Source: an uncultured Bacillota bacterium (GTDB taxonomy: Bacteria; Bacillota_I; Bacilli_A; Culicoidibacterales; ZOR0006). From it: a DNA stretch of 52,413 bases. Shown here one piece after another: positions 1 through 6,981 of this stretch (position 1 is its first letter; every line of letters begins with the position of its first letter). Location of the stretch: assembly GCA_945956935.1 (NCBI GenBank), contig CAMFJD010000012.1:1-52413 (forward strand), in the 5' to 3' direction. A program made the position numbers and the translations under genes. The notes beneath the pieces were generated by a model that ran no database searches, was not told the DNA's origin, and worked only from the letters and a program-made list of their open reading frames with translations.

Positions 1-39
1 GTTATGAGCCCGACGAGCTGCCAACTGCTCCACTCCGCG
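1..39 (-). tRNA. tRNA-fMet (CAT), 5' part, cut by window edge
   Basis: The 5' half of an initiator tRNA runs off the left edge. It starts CGCGGAG with a 5' C, as initiator tRNAs do, has a D-arm GAGC...GCTC, and reaches anticodon CAT inside GGGCTCATAAC. It is the last visible member of the minus-strand tRNA cluster. Confidence 0.9.
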
Positions 40-50
40 ATATGTATAAA

Positions 51-139
51 TGGTGCCTAGGGCCGGAGTCGAACCGGCACGGGTGTCACCACCCGCGGGA
101 TTTTAAGTCCCGTGCGTCTACCAATTCCGCCACCCAGGC
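51..139 (-). tRNA. tRNA-Leu (TAA)
   Basis: An 89-nt class II tRNA. Acceptor strands GCCTGGG and CCTAGGC pair, the anticodon loop CTTAAAA gives TAA, there is a long variable arm, a T-loop GGTTCGACTCC, and CCA is encoded. Confidence 0.96.
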
Positions 140-171
140 ATGTTTTCTAACATGAAATTATCTAATTGAAA

Positions 172-247
172 TGGTGTCCTGTACAGGATTCGAACCTGTG
201 ACCCTTTGATTAAAAGTCAAATGCTCTACCAGCTGAGCTAACAGGAC
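172..247 (-). tRNA. tRNA-Lys (TTT)
   Basis: A 76-nt cloverleaf. Acceptor strands GTCCTGT and ACAGGAC pair, the anticodon loop ACTTTTAAT gives TTT, the T-arm is canonical and CCA is encoded. Confidence 0.97.
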
Positions 248-252
248 ATATA

Positions 253-347
253 TGGCGGAGGAAGAGGGATTCGAACCCCCGCGAGATGTTACTCCCCTGT
301 CGGTTTTCAAGACCGATCCCTTCAGCCGGACTTGGGTATTCCTCCGC
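253..347 (-). tRNA. tRNA-Ser (TGA)
   Basis: A 95-nt class II tRNA. Acceptor strands GCGGAGG and CCTCCGC pair, the anticodon loop CTTGAAA gives TGA, there is a long variable arm, and CCA is encoded. Confidence 0.96.
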
Positions 348-355
348 AAATTAAA

Positions 356-432
356 TGGTAGCGGCGGAGAGACTTGAACTCCCGACCTTCCGGGTATGAA
401 CCGGACGCTATAGCCAACTAAGCCACGCCGCC
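356..432 (-). tRNA. tRNA-Met (CAT), elongator
   Basis: A 77-nt cloverleaf. The anticodon stem-loop is CCGG-TTCATAC-CCGG. The GGTTCATACCC context matches the Bacillus elongator tRNA-Met rather than the lysidine tRNA-Ile2, which normally has GACTCATAATC. CCA is encoded. Confidence 0.93.
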
Positions 433-444
433 AAATATTTTTTA

Positions 445-520
445 TGGTGGAGCCTAGCGGGATCGAACCGCTGACCTCCTGCGTGCAAGGCAGGCGCTCT
501 CCCAGCTGAGCTAAGGCCCC
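445..520 (-). tRNA. tRNA-Ala (TGC)
   Basis: A 76-nt cloverleaf with anticodon TGC in CTTGCAC and an encoded CCA. The acceptor stem (GGGGCCT with AGGCTCC) has one G-T wobble. Confidence 0.97.
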
Positions 521-527
521 ATAAAAA

Positions 528-604
528 TGGTGGGACTAAATGGACTCGAACCATCGACCTCACGCTTATCAGGCGTGTGCTCTAACCAGCTGAGCTATAG
601 TCCC
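528..604 (-). tRNA. tRNA-Ile (GAT)
   Basis: A 77-nt cloverleaf with anticodon GAT in CTGATAA and an encoded CCA. It is the first gene of the tRNA operon, 31 nt from the -10 box. No rRNA gene lies upstream, so this cluster has its own promoter. Confidence 0.97.
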
Positions 605-634
605 GTGTATTTCGTTCACTTGAGAACAATATTT

Positions 635-663
635 ATTATAGCCACTATTTCTAGATTTGGCAA
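635..663 (-). promoter_or_regulatory. Sigma-A promoter of the tRNA cluster
   Basis: Minus strand -35 TTGCCA (658-663), 17-bp spacer, perfect -10 TATAAT (635-640). It points at the seven tRNA genes and is among the best-scoring promoters in the window, as expected for stable RNA. Confidence 0.9.
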
Positions 664-781
664 GCTTTTTTTTGATTTTTTTTAGTTTTATTCTACTAAT
701 CGTAGTAATAACGCTTTCTTTGACCTTTCATCTTTATATTTCACAAACAACTCATACTAAATATTTTTTGATTATCATCCC

Positions 782-807
782 AAAAATAAAAAGGGTTTTT
801 CAACCCT
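782..807 (-). terminator. Rho-independent terminator of the MarR gene
   Basis: Minus strand hairpin AGGGTT/AACCCT (792-797 with 802-807) followed by TTTTTATTTTT. It sits just after the MarR stop codon. The rest of 605-781 contains only the tRNA promoter and AT-rich sequence. Confidence 0.85.
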
Positions 808-808
808 C

Positions 809-1309
809 TTATTTTATTTGCTGTTTTTCCACTTTTGCTACTAACATTTCTTGCTTCCAATCTTGCAAGTATGTATGAATATCTGTCATTTCATTTTCAA
901 GCATATAATTATCAAAAACTTCATACAATTTTGCTAATAATTCCAAAAAGGTTGCTTTTTCTTCAGGTGTAAATACAGACCACATTTGATTATGGAGTGT
1001 CAACATTTGTGCATCAAGTGATGCAAATGCTTCTTTTCCTTGTTCTGTAAACTGAAGTGCGTAACTTTTCTTATTGATTGGTTCGCGATAAATCATTCCT
1101 GATTGCTCTAACGTTTTAATTGTACGCGAAATCTGCGCCTTATCAAACGTCGAACGTTTTTGAATACTTTGCATCGTTAAACCAGGATGCACACTAATGA
1201 AGTACATAACTAAATACTCCATTTTATTAAAACCACTTTTTTGAATATGATGCCGAATCAATGTGTCTTGTGTTCTTGCGGCAAAATAAAATAATAATTC
1301 TTCATGCAT
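809..1309 (-). CDS. MarR-family transcriptional regulator
   Basis: A 166-residue winged-helix regulator. Residues about 30-95 form the MarR DNA-binding domain (EYLVMYFISVHPGLTMQSI, then a recognition region KAQISRTIKTLEQSGMI and a wing GMIYREPINKKSYALQ). The start is the ATG at 1309, because AGGTGA lies 5 nt before it; a longer frame to 1342 lacks a site. It is a single-gene unit with its own promoter (TTGATA, 16 bp, TATGAT) and terminator. A palindrome of CAACAA/TTGTTG arms covers the -35 region, which suggests autorepression. The ligand is unknown. Confidence 0.85.
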   Translation of the reverse strand: MHEELLFYFAARTQDTLIRHHIQKSGFNKMEYLVMYFISVHPGLTMQSIQKRSTFDKAQISRTIKTLEQSGMIYREPINKKSYALQFTEQGKEAFASLDAQMLTLHNQMWSVFTPEEKATFLELLAKLYEVFDNYMLENEMTDIHTYLQDWKQEMLVAKVEKQQIK

Positions 1310-1324
1310 AGCGTTCACCTCACT

Positions 1325-1376
1325 ATGTCCATCATAGCACATTCATCGATTTTATCAACAATATTTTTGTTGTTAC
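1325..1376 (-). promoter_or_regulatory. MarR-gene promoter with overlapping palindromes
   Basis: Minus strand TTGATA, 16 bp, TATGAT. The -35 lies inside an inverted repeat (CAACAA-TATTT-TTGTTG), with a second near-palindrome TGTTGTAACAACA next to it. Position over the -35 is typical for a MarR autorepression operator. The operator role is inferred. Confidence 0.6.
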
Positions 1377-1385
1377 AACATAAAA

Positions 1386-1410
1386 TAAAGCGCCTTTAAA
1401 GCGCTTTTAA
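1386..1410 (-). terminator. Terminator after the aminopeptidase gene
   Basis: Hairpin AAAGCGC/GCGCTTT (1387-1393 with 1401-1407) overlaps the aminopeptidase stop codon. T-rich sequence follows on both strands. Confidence 0.8.
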
Positions 1411-2537
1411 TTTTCAGCTGTTGTCTGAAGATTTTCTGGATTTAATGATTCCAACTCTGGCAAGACAAATCGACCATCTCGACGGATTAAAACATCATCA
1501 AAATAAATTTCTCCTCCACCGTATTCTGGTGTCTGAATTAAAACAAGATCCCAATGTACACTTGAACGATTTCCATTATCTGCCTCGTCTTCATAGGCTG
1601 CCCCGGGAGTCACATGTAGACTTCCAGTTATTTTTTCATCAAATAAAATATCACCCATTGGTCGTGTGATTAGCGGATTAACACCAATAGCAAATTCACC
1701 AATGTATCGTGCACCTTCATCTGTATCAAGAATTTCATTGAGTCCTAATGTATCATCAGCTGTTGCTTCAACAATTTTTCCTGCTTCAAATGTTAAAGTG
1801 ACATCATGAAATACTTTTCCACGATATGGACATGGTGTATTATATCGAATTGTCCCCTCAACACTATCTTTAACCGGTGCTGTAAAAACCTCACCATCTG
1901 GAATATTACATTCACCAGCACATGGAATTGCTGGAATATCTTTAATTGAAAAACGTAAATCTGTACCAGGACTTGTAATCCTTACACGATCTGTTTGTTC
2001 CATTAACTGCTTTAATGACTTCATTGCTACTGACATTTTTGCATAATCAACACTACTCACAGCAAATACATAATCAGCATAAGCAGCTAAACTCATCCCC
2101 GCTTTTTGCGCTGCTGCTGGTGTCGGCCAATTTAACAATACCCAACGTAATTGCTTGACAACATAATCACTAGCCGGTCTCATAATTTGTGAATATTCAC
2201 TAAAAATTGATGCTGGTATTTCTGCAAATTCACAATCATTTTGTTCAGCAATAATTAAAATTGTCGCATCCATTCCTTCATATAATGCCATTTGTGATTT
2301 TACATCAACTTCAGCTTGTTCTACACGCATACCACTCAACAGTGCTTGTTTTACCTCATCATCATATTGTTGTGTATGAGCATATGCTCCACACGCGTAC
2401 AATTCAGCAATTATCGCACATACGAGCGATTTACTTTCTGAGCTAAAACGGACCAATACATGTTCATTTCGTTGTACCTTTAACGACTGATGTACAAGCT
2501 GCTTGGCAACTTTTATTACTCTTGGATCCTGTAACAT
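1407..2537 (-). CDS. M29-family aminopeptidase (AmpS/PepS type)
   Basis: A 376-residue metallopeptidase that should release N-terminal residues from peptides in the cytosol. The two-metal site of family M29 can be read: Glu216 in NIPDGEVFTAP, Glu281 in YIGEFAIG, His308 in GSLHVTPG, Tyr315, His328 and Asp330 in VHWDLV. Family members are usually near 400-410 residues, so this is slightly short at the N-terminus but has all catalytic elements. The start has AAGGTGGGG, lying inside the end of the preceding gene 2 nt upstream, so the two are translationally coupled. It is the last gene of the thioredoxin-like/DUF402/aminopeptidase operon. Confidence 0.92.
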   Translation of the reverse strand: MLQDPRVIKVAKQLVHQSLKVQRNEHVLVRFSSESKSLVCAIIAELYACGAYAHTQQYDDEVKQALLSGMRVEQAEVDVKSQMALYEGMDATILIIAEQNDCEFAEIPASIFSEYSQIMRPASDYVVKQLRWVLLNWPTPAAAQKAGMSLAAYADYVFAVSSVDYAKMSVAMKSLKQLMEQTDRVRITSPGTDLRFSIKDIPAIPCAGECNIPDGEVFTAPVKDSVEGTIRYNTPCPYRGKVFHDVTLTFEAGKIVEATADDTLGLNEILDTDEGARYIGEFAIGVNPLITRPMGDILFDEKITGSLHVTPGAAYEDEADNGNRSSVHWDLVLIQTPEYGGGEIYFDDVLIRRDGRFVLPELESLNPENLQTTAEN

Positions 2538-2539
2538 AC

Positions 2540-3088
2540 CTATTCCCCACCTTCTTCTAACTCAAGTTGGTGCTGTAATATCGCATACCATTCCTCCATG
2601 AATCCCCGTGCAAACGGACCGCGTCGTTCACGAACCATTTTCACAAGAAAATCTAACTCATCATGTAAAATAATATCGATATCCTCACCATATCCCATTT
2701 TCAATTTATGACGTGCATATTCATCTCGATCAAGTACACGTTGCGTATAATCAGGGTATACTTTCACATCAAGATCATAATCAATATACTTCATTTTATT
2801 GTCATCAAATACATATGGAGAACTCAAATTACAATAAAAATGGACACCATCTTGTCGTAACATTCCAATTACATTGAACCAGTGGTGTTCAAAAAAAACG
2901 GAAATAGCTGGTTCTCGTGTAAACCATGTACGACCATTATGTTCTGTTACCATTGTTCGACGGTTAGCAATTACAACGTATTGGTGTGAAATTGCTAATA
3001 CTGTTGATTCTTCCCATTCACGATGTACAGAACCGTCATGCTTAAAACTTAAAATTGCGACTTTTTGACCAATCTCCGGTAAATTCAC
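2540..3088 (-). CDS. DUF402 family protein (YgaC/Ntdp-like)
   Basis: A 182-residue DUF402 protein resembling B. subtilis YgaC and the S. aureus nucleoside tri-/diphosphatase Ntdp. The family core is clear: SFKHDGSVHREWEES, then NRRTMVTE, GRTWFTREPA and FYCNLSSPY, with acidic YIDYDLDVKVYPD likely to bind metal. I chose the GTG at 3088, because AGGTGG (3095-3100) lies 6 nt before it and the protein then begins VNLPEIGQKV like YgaC. The longer ATG form at 3127 would overlap the upstream gene by 17 nt. Nucleotide hydrolysis is inferred from the family. Confidence 0.85.
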   Translation of the reverse strand: MNLPEIGQKVAILSFKHDGSVHREWEESTVLAISHQYVVIANRRTMVTEHNGRTWFTREPAISVFFEHHWFNVIGMLRQDGVHFYCNLSSPYVFDDNKMKYIDYDLDVKVYPDYTQRVLDRDEYARHKLKMGYGEDIDIILHDELDFLVKMVRERRGPFARGFMEEWYAILQHQLELEEGGE

Positions 3089-3110
3089 AACTTGCCACCT
3101 ACTCTCTTCT

Positions 3111-3407
3111 TTATTTTTTTTCCGCATTTATCTGGCAAAAGTGAGCCACATTCACCACATTTGCAAAAGTATATAATTTTGCTCGTGTCTGCATACTCAA
3201 AATACAAGGTACTTGAGTAATTTTTAGACGCTGTGCAAAGTTTGGATAATGATTCGCATTAACTGCAATAAACTGATACTGATACGTTTGTTCAACAATT
3301 TCAATCATTTGCTTCGCAAGCTGACACGTCCCACACAGTGGTGTATAAAAATAAAGAAATCCTCCATTATTATTTATATTTTGCTCTGTTTGAGTCCACT
3401 CACGCAT
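3111..3407 (-). CDS. Thioredoxin-like protein (YtpP type)
   Basis: A 98-residue thioredoxin fold: redox motif CGTC near residue 25 (YTPLCGTCQLAK) and the cis-proline signature TQVPCI. The CGTC dipeptide differs from the CGPC of main thioredoxins and is closer to YtpP-like side proteins. It is the first gene of a three-gene operon with the DUF402 protein and aminopeptidase. AGGAG lies 10 nt before the ATG. The strong terminator 123 nt upstream belongs to a separate small RNA, or is a leader attenuator for this operon. Confidence 0.85.
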   Translation of the reverse strand: MREWTQTEQNINNNGGFLYFYTPLCGTCQLAKQMIEIVEQTYQYQFIAVNANHYPNFAQRLKITQVPCILSMQTRAKLYTFANVVNVAHFCQINAEKK

Positions 3408-3530
3408 GAATCATAACTCCTTTTAAATTTTTCCCTTTAATTATACCAAAAAATTCACTACTTCGTATGACTAAGTTTGCTTTTCAGCTTTTTTTACGTA
3501 TTTCATCGCAAAAAATTCACATACTAATAC

Positions 3531-3653
3531 GAAAAAAAAGACAATCCGGTCGTGGATTGCCCTTTCAAAAGTAAATAATTATGTGATAGTTTAATTTTTA
3601 CCATCTAATTATGATAAGTATTAAAATTATTTACTTTATAGTTTGTTAACTAC
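3531..3653 (-). ncRNA. Small structured RNA candidate (about 120 nt)
   Basis: The gap 3408-3744 has no gene but a complete transcription unit on the minus strand. Its promoter is TTGCAT (3683-3688), 17 bp, TATAAT (3660-3665). Next come two perfect 13-nt arms AAAGTAAATAATT / AATTATTTACTTT (3625-3637 with 3568-3580) enclosing 44 nt that can pair further. A terminator hairpin CAATCC/GGATTG (3542-3559) with eight T follows. It has no credible open reading frame. It could be a free sRNA or a regulated leader of the thioredoxin-like operon that starts at 3407. Confidence 0.6.
3532..3559 (-). terminator. Rho-independent terminator
   Basis: Hairpin GCAATCC-ACGACC-GGATTGT on the minus strand followed by CTTTTTTTT. 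It closes the small RNA and may also catch readthrough from the uracil permease gene, which has no clear terminator of its own. Confidence 0.85.
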
Positions 3654-3659
3654 ACACAT

Positions 3660-3688
3660 ATTATACCGATTAATTTGACAAAATGCAA
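3660..3688 (-). promoter_or_regulatory. Sigma-A promoter of the small RNA candidate
   Basis: TTGCAT, 17-bp spacer, perfect TATAAT on the minus strand, about 60 nt downstream of the uracil permease stop codon. Confidence 0.75.
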
Positions 3689-3744
3689 GCAGCAGCAAGC
3701 TTCATACAATGAACCCTTACTTTTTATTATCTAAGATCTTATAC

Positions 3745-5067
3745 TTAAATGACTTGTTGAATCGGATCGATATCATGTGGTTGTGGCGTTCCATGTCCTA
3801 ACTCTTTTTCAGGTAGTAATTGATGTAATACAATTCCAACAATTGCTGCTAAAGCCATCCCACTTAGGTTGATTGTTCCAAGTTGTAAAAAAGCTCCACC
3901 AAGTCCAATGACTAAAACAATTGCAATGATAACCATATTGCGCTGGGCAAGTAAATTAATCCGGTTATTTGCCAGTACTCGTACACCATTGAGACCAATA
4001 AGACCGAAGAGTAGGATTGAAATACCTCCCATCACTGGAGCTGGAATTGTACTAATTAAAGCTGATACCTTACCTATGAATGCTAATGAAATTGCGAAAA
4101 TCGCTGCTAAGCCAATGACCCACACACTTGCTACACGTGTCATTGAAATAACACCTGTATTTTCAGCATATGTTGTATTCACTGGACCACCAAAAAATCC
4201 TGCGACAAACGTTGCTAATCCATCACCTAACAATGTACGATGTAGCCCTGGATCTTTCAATAAATCACGATTCACAATACTTCCTAAAACAACATGATCT
4301 CCTACGTGTTCTGCTACTGTCACAATTGTGACGGGAATAACTAGCCAAAACACCTCCATACTAAATATTGGTTGATAATGAATAAATGGTATATTCACTT
4401 CTGGTAACGCGAACCATGCCGCTTCCAGAACTGGTGTAAAATCGACAATTCCAACAATTAGAGAAAAGATATACCCAATAATTAAACCAACTAAAATCGG
4501 AATTAATTTCCAATATCCCTTTGCATACACCGATACAAGCACTGTTGTCACTAGTGTTACCATTGAAACTAAAATAGCGATCAAACTATACTCTCCATCA
4601 ATATACATAGCATTATTAACTGCTGTACTTGCTAAACCTAATCCTATCACCATAATAACTGGGCCAATCACAACCGGTGGTAAAATTTTGTTTAACCACT
4701 GTGTTCCCGCAAGTCGCATAACACCAGCAAGAGTGAGGTATACAATCCCCACCATCATAACTCCAAGACCGGCATTCGCTAAACCTGCACCATTTTCTAA
4801 TGCAATAGCTGCTTGTAACGGGGCAATATATGCAAATGATGAGCCAAGATAAACTGGTGATTTTGCCTTTGTTGCTACCATATAAATAAGTGTCCCTATA
4901 CCACTGCACAACAATGCGACACTAATCGGTAAGCCAACTAAAATTGGTACTAAAACTGTTGCTCCAAACATTGCAAAAACATGCTGAAAACTCAATAATA
5001 ACCATTGAAACTTATTGGCAGGTTGTTGATGAACGTCAAGATATAAATGACTTGGTTTCGTTTGCAT
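3745..5067 (-). CDS. uraA: Uracil permease (NCS2 family, UraA/PyrP)
   Basis: A 440-residue inner-membrane uracil:proton symporter of the nucleobase-cation-symporter-2 family, with about 14 hydrophobic segments. The uracil branch signature QHVFAMFGATVLVPILVGL lies at residues about 28-46. The substrate/proton residues of UraA are kept in TVAEHVGDHVVL, followed by LLKDPGLHRTLLGDGLA and NTTYAENTGVISMTRVAS. Start: ATG 9 nt after TAGGAG. The gene sits behind a leader peptide and attenuator (5109-5191) that look designed to sense UTP, which fits the uracil assignment. Confidence 0.93.
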   Translation of the reverse strand: MQTKPSHLYLDVHQQPANKFQWLLLSFQHVFAMFGATVLVPILVGLPISVALLCSGIGTLIYMVATKAKSPVYLGSSFAYIAPLQAAIALENGAGLANAGLGVMMVGIVYLTLAGVMRLAGTQWLNKILPPVVIGPVIMVIGLGLASTAVNNAMYIDGEYSLIAILVSMVTLVTTVLVSVYAKGYWKLIPILVGLIIGYIFSLIVGIVDFTPVLEAAWFALPEVNIPFIHYQPIFSMEVFWLVIPVTIVTVAEHVGDHVVLGSIVNRDLLKDPGLHRTLLGDGLATFVAGFFGGPVNTTYAENTGVISMTRVASVWVIGLAAIFAISLAFIGKVSALISTIPAPVMGGISILLFGLIGLNGVRVLANNRINLLAQRNMVIIAIVLVIGLGGAFLQLGTINLSGMALAAIVGIVLHQLLPEKELGHGTPQPHDIDPIQQVI

Positions 5068-5108
5068 AATTCATAACTCCTATCTTTTTCTTTATGATTC
5101 AAAAAAAA

Positions 5109-5134
5109 ATACGACAACCAAAAGGCAATCGTAT
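5109..5134 (-). terminator. Attenuator hairpin in the uracil permease leader
   Basis: Stem ATACGA/TCGTAT (5129-5134 with 5109-5114), extended inward by CC/GG, then nine T on the minus strand. It lies between the leader peptide stop (5138) and the permease start (5067). The hairpin begins 3 nt after the leader stop codon, so a ribosome there would cover the 5' arm. Confidence 0.85.
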
Positions 5135-5137
5135 GTA

Positions 5138-5191
5138 TCAGATAAAAAACATAGAGATAAAAAATACTGCTGTCCCTGTCGTTACATCCAT
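5138..5191 (-). CDS. Leader peptide of the uracil permease gene (17 aa)
   Basis: A 17-codon frame, MDVTTGTAVFFISMFFI, preceded by AGAGGTGAG 4 nt before the ATG. Codons 9-17 are very U-rich (GUA UUU UUU AUC UCU AUG UUU UUU AUC). The stop is 3 nt from an attenuator hairpin with a nine-T tail. This is the layout of the E. coli pyrBI leader: low UTP makes RNA polymerase pause in the U-rich tract, the ribosome catches up and prevents terminator folding. The mechanism is inferred; a small hydrophobic peptide with its own role is a less likely alternative. Confidence 0.75.
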   Translation of the reverse strand: MDVTTGTAVFFISMFFI

Positions 5192-5228
5192 ATTTCTCAC
5201 CTCTACTTTCTTTTTATACTTATTAGGT

Positions 5229-5257
5229 ATTTTAATTTTTTCGTTTGTAAATGTCAA
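5229..5257 (-). promoter_or_regulatory. Sigma-A promoter of the uracil permease leader
   Basis: Minus strand perfect -35 TTGACA (5252-5257), 17-bp spacer, -10 TAAAAT (5229-5234). It lies right after the stop of the purine permease gene, so the two permeases are separately transcribed. Confidence 0.88.
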
Positions 5258-5267
5258 CCCTTGTCTC

Positions 5268-6563
5268 TTATAGGAAGAAATTTAATAAGAATACAAAGAA
5301 TAATCCGATCATAATTGGATTAATTTCTTTTGCACGGCGAGCAAAAATCATTAATAATACATATGCAGTAAATCCAAATGAAATTCCTTCGGCAATTGAA
5401 GCTGTTAATACCATCATTAAAATCGTAAAGAACGCTGCAAACGCTGTTGGTTGATCAATCCAATCAATTTCTTTTACTGATTCAGCCATTAATGCTCCCA
5501 CAATAATTAGTGCTGGTGCTGTTACTGCGCTTGTGAAAATCCCTAACACTGGTGAGAAGAATAGTGCAATTAAAAATAGTGTTGCTGTTGTTGCAGCTGT
5601 TAAACCTGTACGACCGCCTTGTTCCACTCCTGTCATAGATTCAACATACGATGTTACTGAAGACGTTCCTAACACCGCACCAATTGTTGTTGATAATGCA
5701 TCAGATAACATTGCTTTACTTCCATTTTTAATTTTCCCATCAGCATTTAATAGACCTGCACGACTTGCTACTGCCATTAATGTTCCTGCCGTATCAAAGA
5801 AATCAACAAATAAAAATGCAAAAATGACAAGTAAGAAATCTGGCTTTAAAATTTCTGAGAATCCTGCAAAAACTTGTCCAAATGTTGGCATAATTGAAGG
5901 TGGCATTGATACAATTGTTGTTGGCATATCTGATAGACCAAAACCTAATCCTACAAGTGCTGTAATAATCATTCCCATAAAAATTGCAAATCGTTGCTTC
6001 ATCATCATCAATAGTAATGTTACAACTAATCCAAAAATCGCTAACAATACTTGTGGATCAGAAATATCACCAAATGCCACTAACGTATCTGGATTCCCGA
6101 CGACAAGACCTGCATTTTTTAATCCGATAAAAGCAATAAAAAATCCAATTCCAACTCCAACAGCAATTTTCAATGAGTGTGGAATCGCTGTAATAATTTT
6201 TTCACGTACTCCGGAAAATGATAAGAGTAAAAATAAAATACCCGAACAGAAAATACCTGCTAATGCTGCTTGCCAACTATATCCCATCCCTAACACAACT
6301 GTAAATGCAAAGAACGCATTCATTCCCATTCCAGGTGCTTGTGCAATTGGTAAGTTTGCCACAAATGCCATAATATATGTTCCAATTGCAGCTGATAAAC
6401 ACGTTGCCACAAATACTGCACCCGTGTCCATTCCTGCGTTCCCTAAAATAAGTGGATTAACAGCTAAAATATAAGCCATTGCCAAAAAGGTTGTTAATCC
6501 TGCGACCATTTCTGTTCGCACTGTTGTGTTACTGGCTTTTAAACCAAAAATTTTCTCTAACAT
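5268..6563 (-). CDS. pbuG: Guanine/hypoxanthine permease (NCS2, AzgA/PbuG type)
   Basis: A 431-residue membrane protein of the AzgA-like purine permeases. Typical segments: TEMVAGLTTFLAMAYILAVNP, QAPGMGMNAFFAFTVV, FLFVDFFDTAGTLMAV and GTSSVTSYVESMTGVEQGGRTGLTA. It has about 12-13 hydrophobic helices. GGAGG precedes both a GTG at 6566 (6 nt) and the ATG at 6563 (9 nt); I list the ATG. A guanine-type riboswitch with a terminator lies upstream, so expression should fall when guanine or hypoxanthine is plentiful, matching a guanine/hypoxanthine rather than adenine carrier. Confidence 0.92.
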   Translation of the reverse strand: MLEKIFGLKASNTTVRTEMVAGLTTFLAMAYILAVNPLILGNAGMDTGAVFVATCLSAAIGTYIMAFVANLPIAQAPGMGMNAFFAFTVVLGMGYSWQAALAGIFCSGILFLLLSFSGVREKIITAIPHSLKIAVGVGIGFFIAFIGLKNAGLVVGNPDTLVAFGDISDPQVLLAIFGLVVTLLLMMMKQRFAIFMGMIITALVGLGFGLSDMPTTIVSMPPSIMPTFGQVFAGFSEILKPDFLLVIFAFLFVDFFDTAGTLMAVASRAGLLNADGKIKNGSKAMLSDALSTTIGAVLGTSSVTSYVESMTGVEQGGRTGLTAATTATLFLIALFFSPVLGIFTSAVTAPALIIVGALMAESVKEIDWIDQPTAFAAFFTILMMVLTASIAEGISFGFTAYVLLMIFARRAKEINPIMIGLFFVFLLNFFL

Positions 6564-6590
6564 CACGTTATTCCTCCAAAAATTGATAAA

Positions 6591-6624
6591 TCAAAATAAA
6601 AAAGAGACTTCAAATAGAAGTCTC
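6591..6624 (-). terminator. Terminator of the purine riboswitch
   Basis: Perfect 7-bp stem GAGACTT/AAGTCTC, T-run on the minus strand, between aptamer and permease start. It is the expression platform of the riboswitch; the ligand-bound aptamer should favour it. Confidence 0.9.
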
Positions 6625-6686
6625 ACGAAGAACAGTGACTATTTGGACTGCATACTAAATATACAGCACATGTAGTACTTAACCTC

Positions 6687-6749
6687 CGTAGTCGGCCGAT
6701 TTAAGGTTAGCCGGTAGAAACTTCTGGACCATATTTCCAGTTTTATACG
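6687..6749 (-). promoter_or_regulatory. Purine (guanine-type) riboswitch aptamer
   Basis: A 63-nt aptamer: P1 CGTA/TACG, P2 ACTGG/CCAG with loop AAATATGGT, the conserved junction AGTTTCTACC, P3 CGGCTAACC...CGGCCG and GACTACG. The C in GACTAC (position 74 of the family) is the guanine/hypoxanthine-specific base; adenine aptamers have U there. A terminator hairpin follows at 6591-6624, so it should switch transcription off when ligand is bound. Confidence 0.95.
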
Positions 6750-6783
6750 AATATAATAGATATATAATATATATTACTTTACT

Positions 6784-6813
6784 ATTTTAGCTGTTCGCCT
6801 GTAAAAATGTCAA
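6784..6813 (-). promoter_or_regulatory. Sigma-A promoter of the purine permease riboswitch
   Basis: Minus strand -35 TTGACA (6808-6813), 18-bp spacer, -10 TAAAAT (6784-6789). It starts a leader of about 200 nt. The remaining part of the gap 6814-6981 shows only AT-rich sequence and a weak plus-strand -10 (TATAGT) for the next gene. Confidence 0.8.
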
Positions 6814-6981
6814 TATTTTACATTTTTTTCGTAATCTTTTACAAAAACACTTGCGTAGTAATCGTTTTCATTCGGATTAATTAATAAAAAAATAACTACT
6901 TTCTTTATCTACATAGCATCACTGTACGCTTTATGCTATAGTTATGAAAGAATATTATTTACAAAGGAGCTTCACTAAATT

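Noticed and set aside
657-878. A 73-codon plus-strand frame rich in Phe and Ile
   Set aside because: It lies in an AT-rich gap, overlaps the MarR gene in antisense and has no ribosome binding site or recognisable domain.
5533-6474. A 313-codon plus-strand open frame
   Set aside because: It is antisense to the purine permease, whose codon pattern keeps the opposite strand open. It has a Pro/Asn/Lys-rich sequence without any domain.
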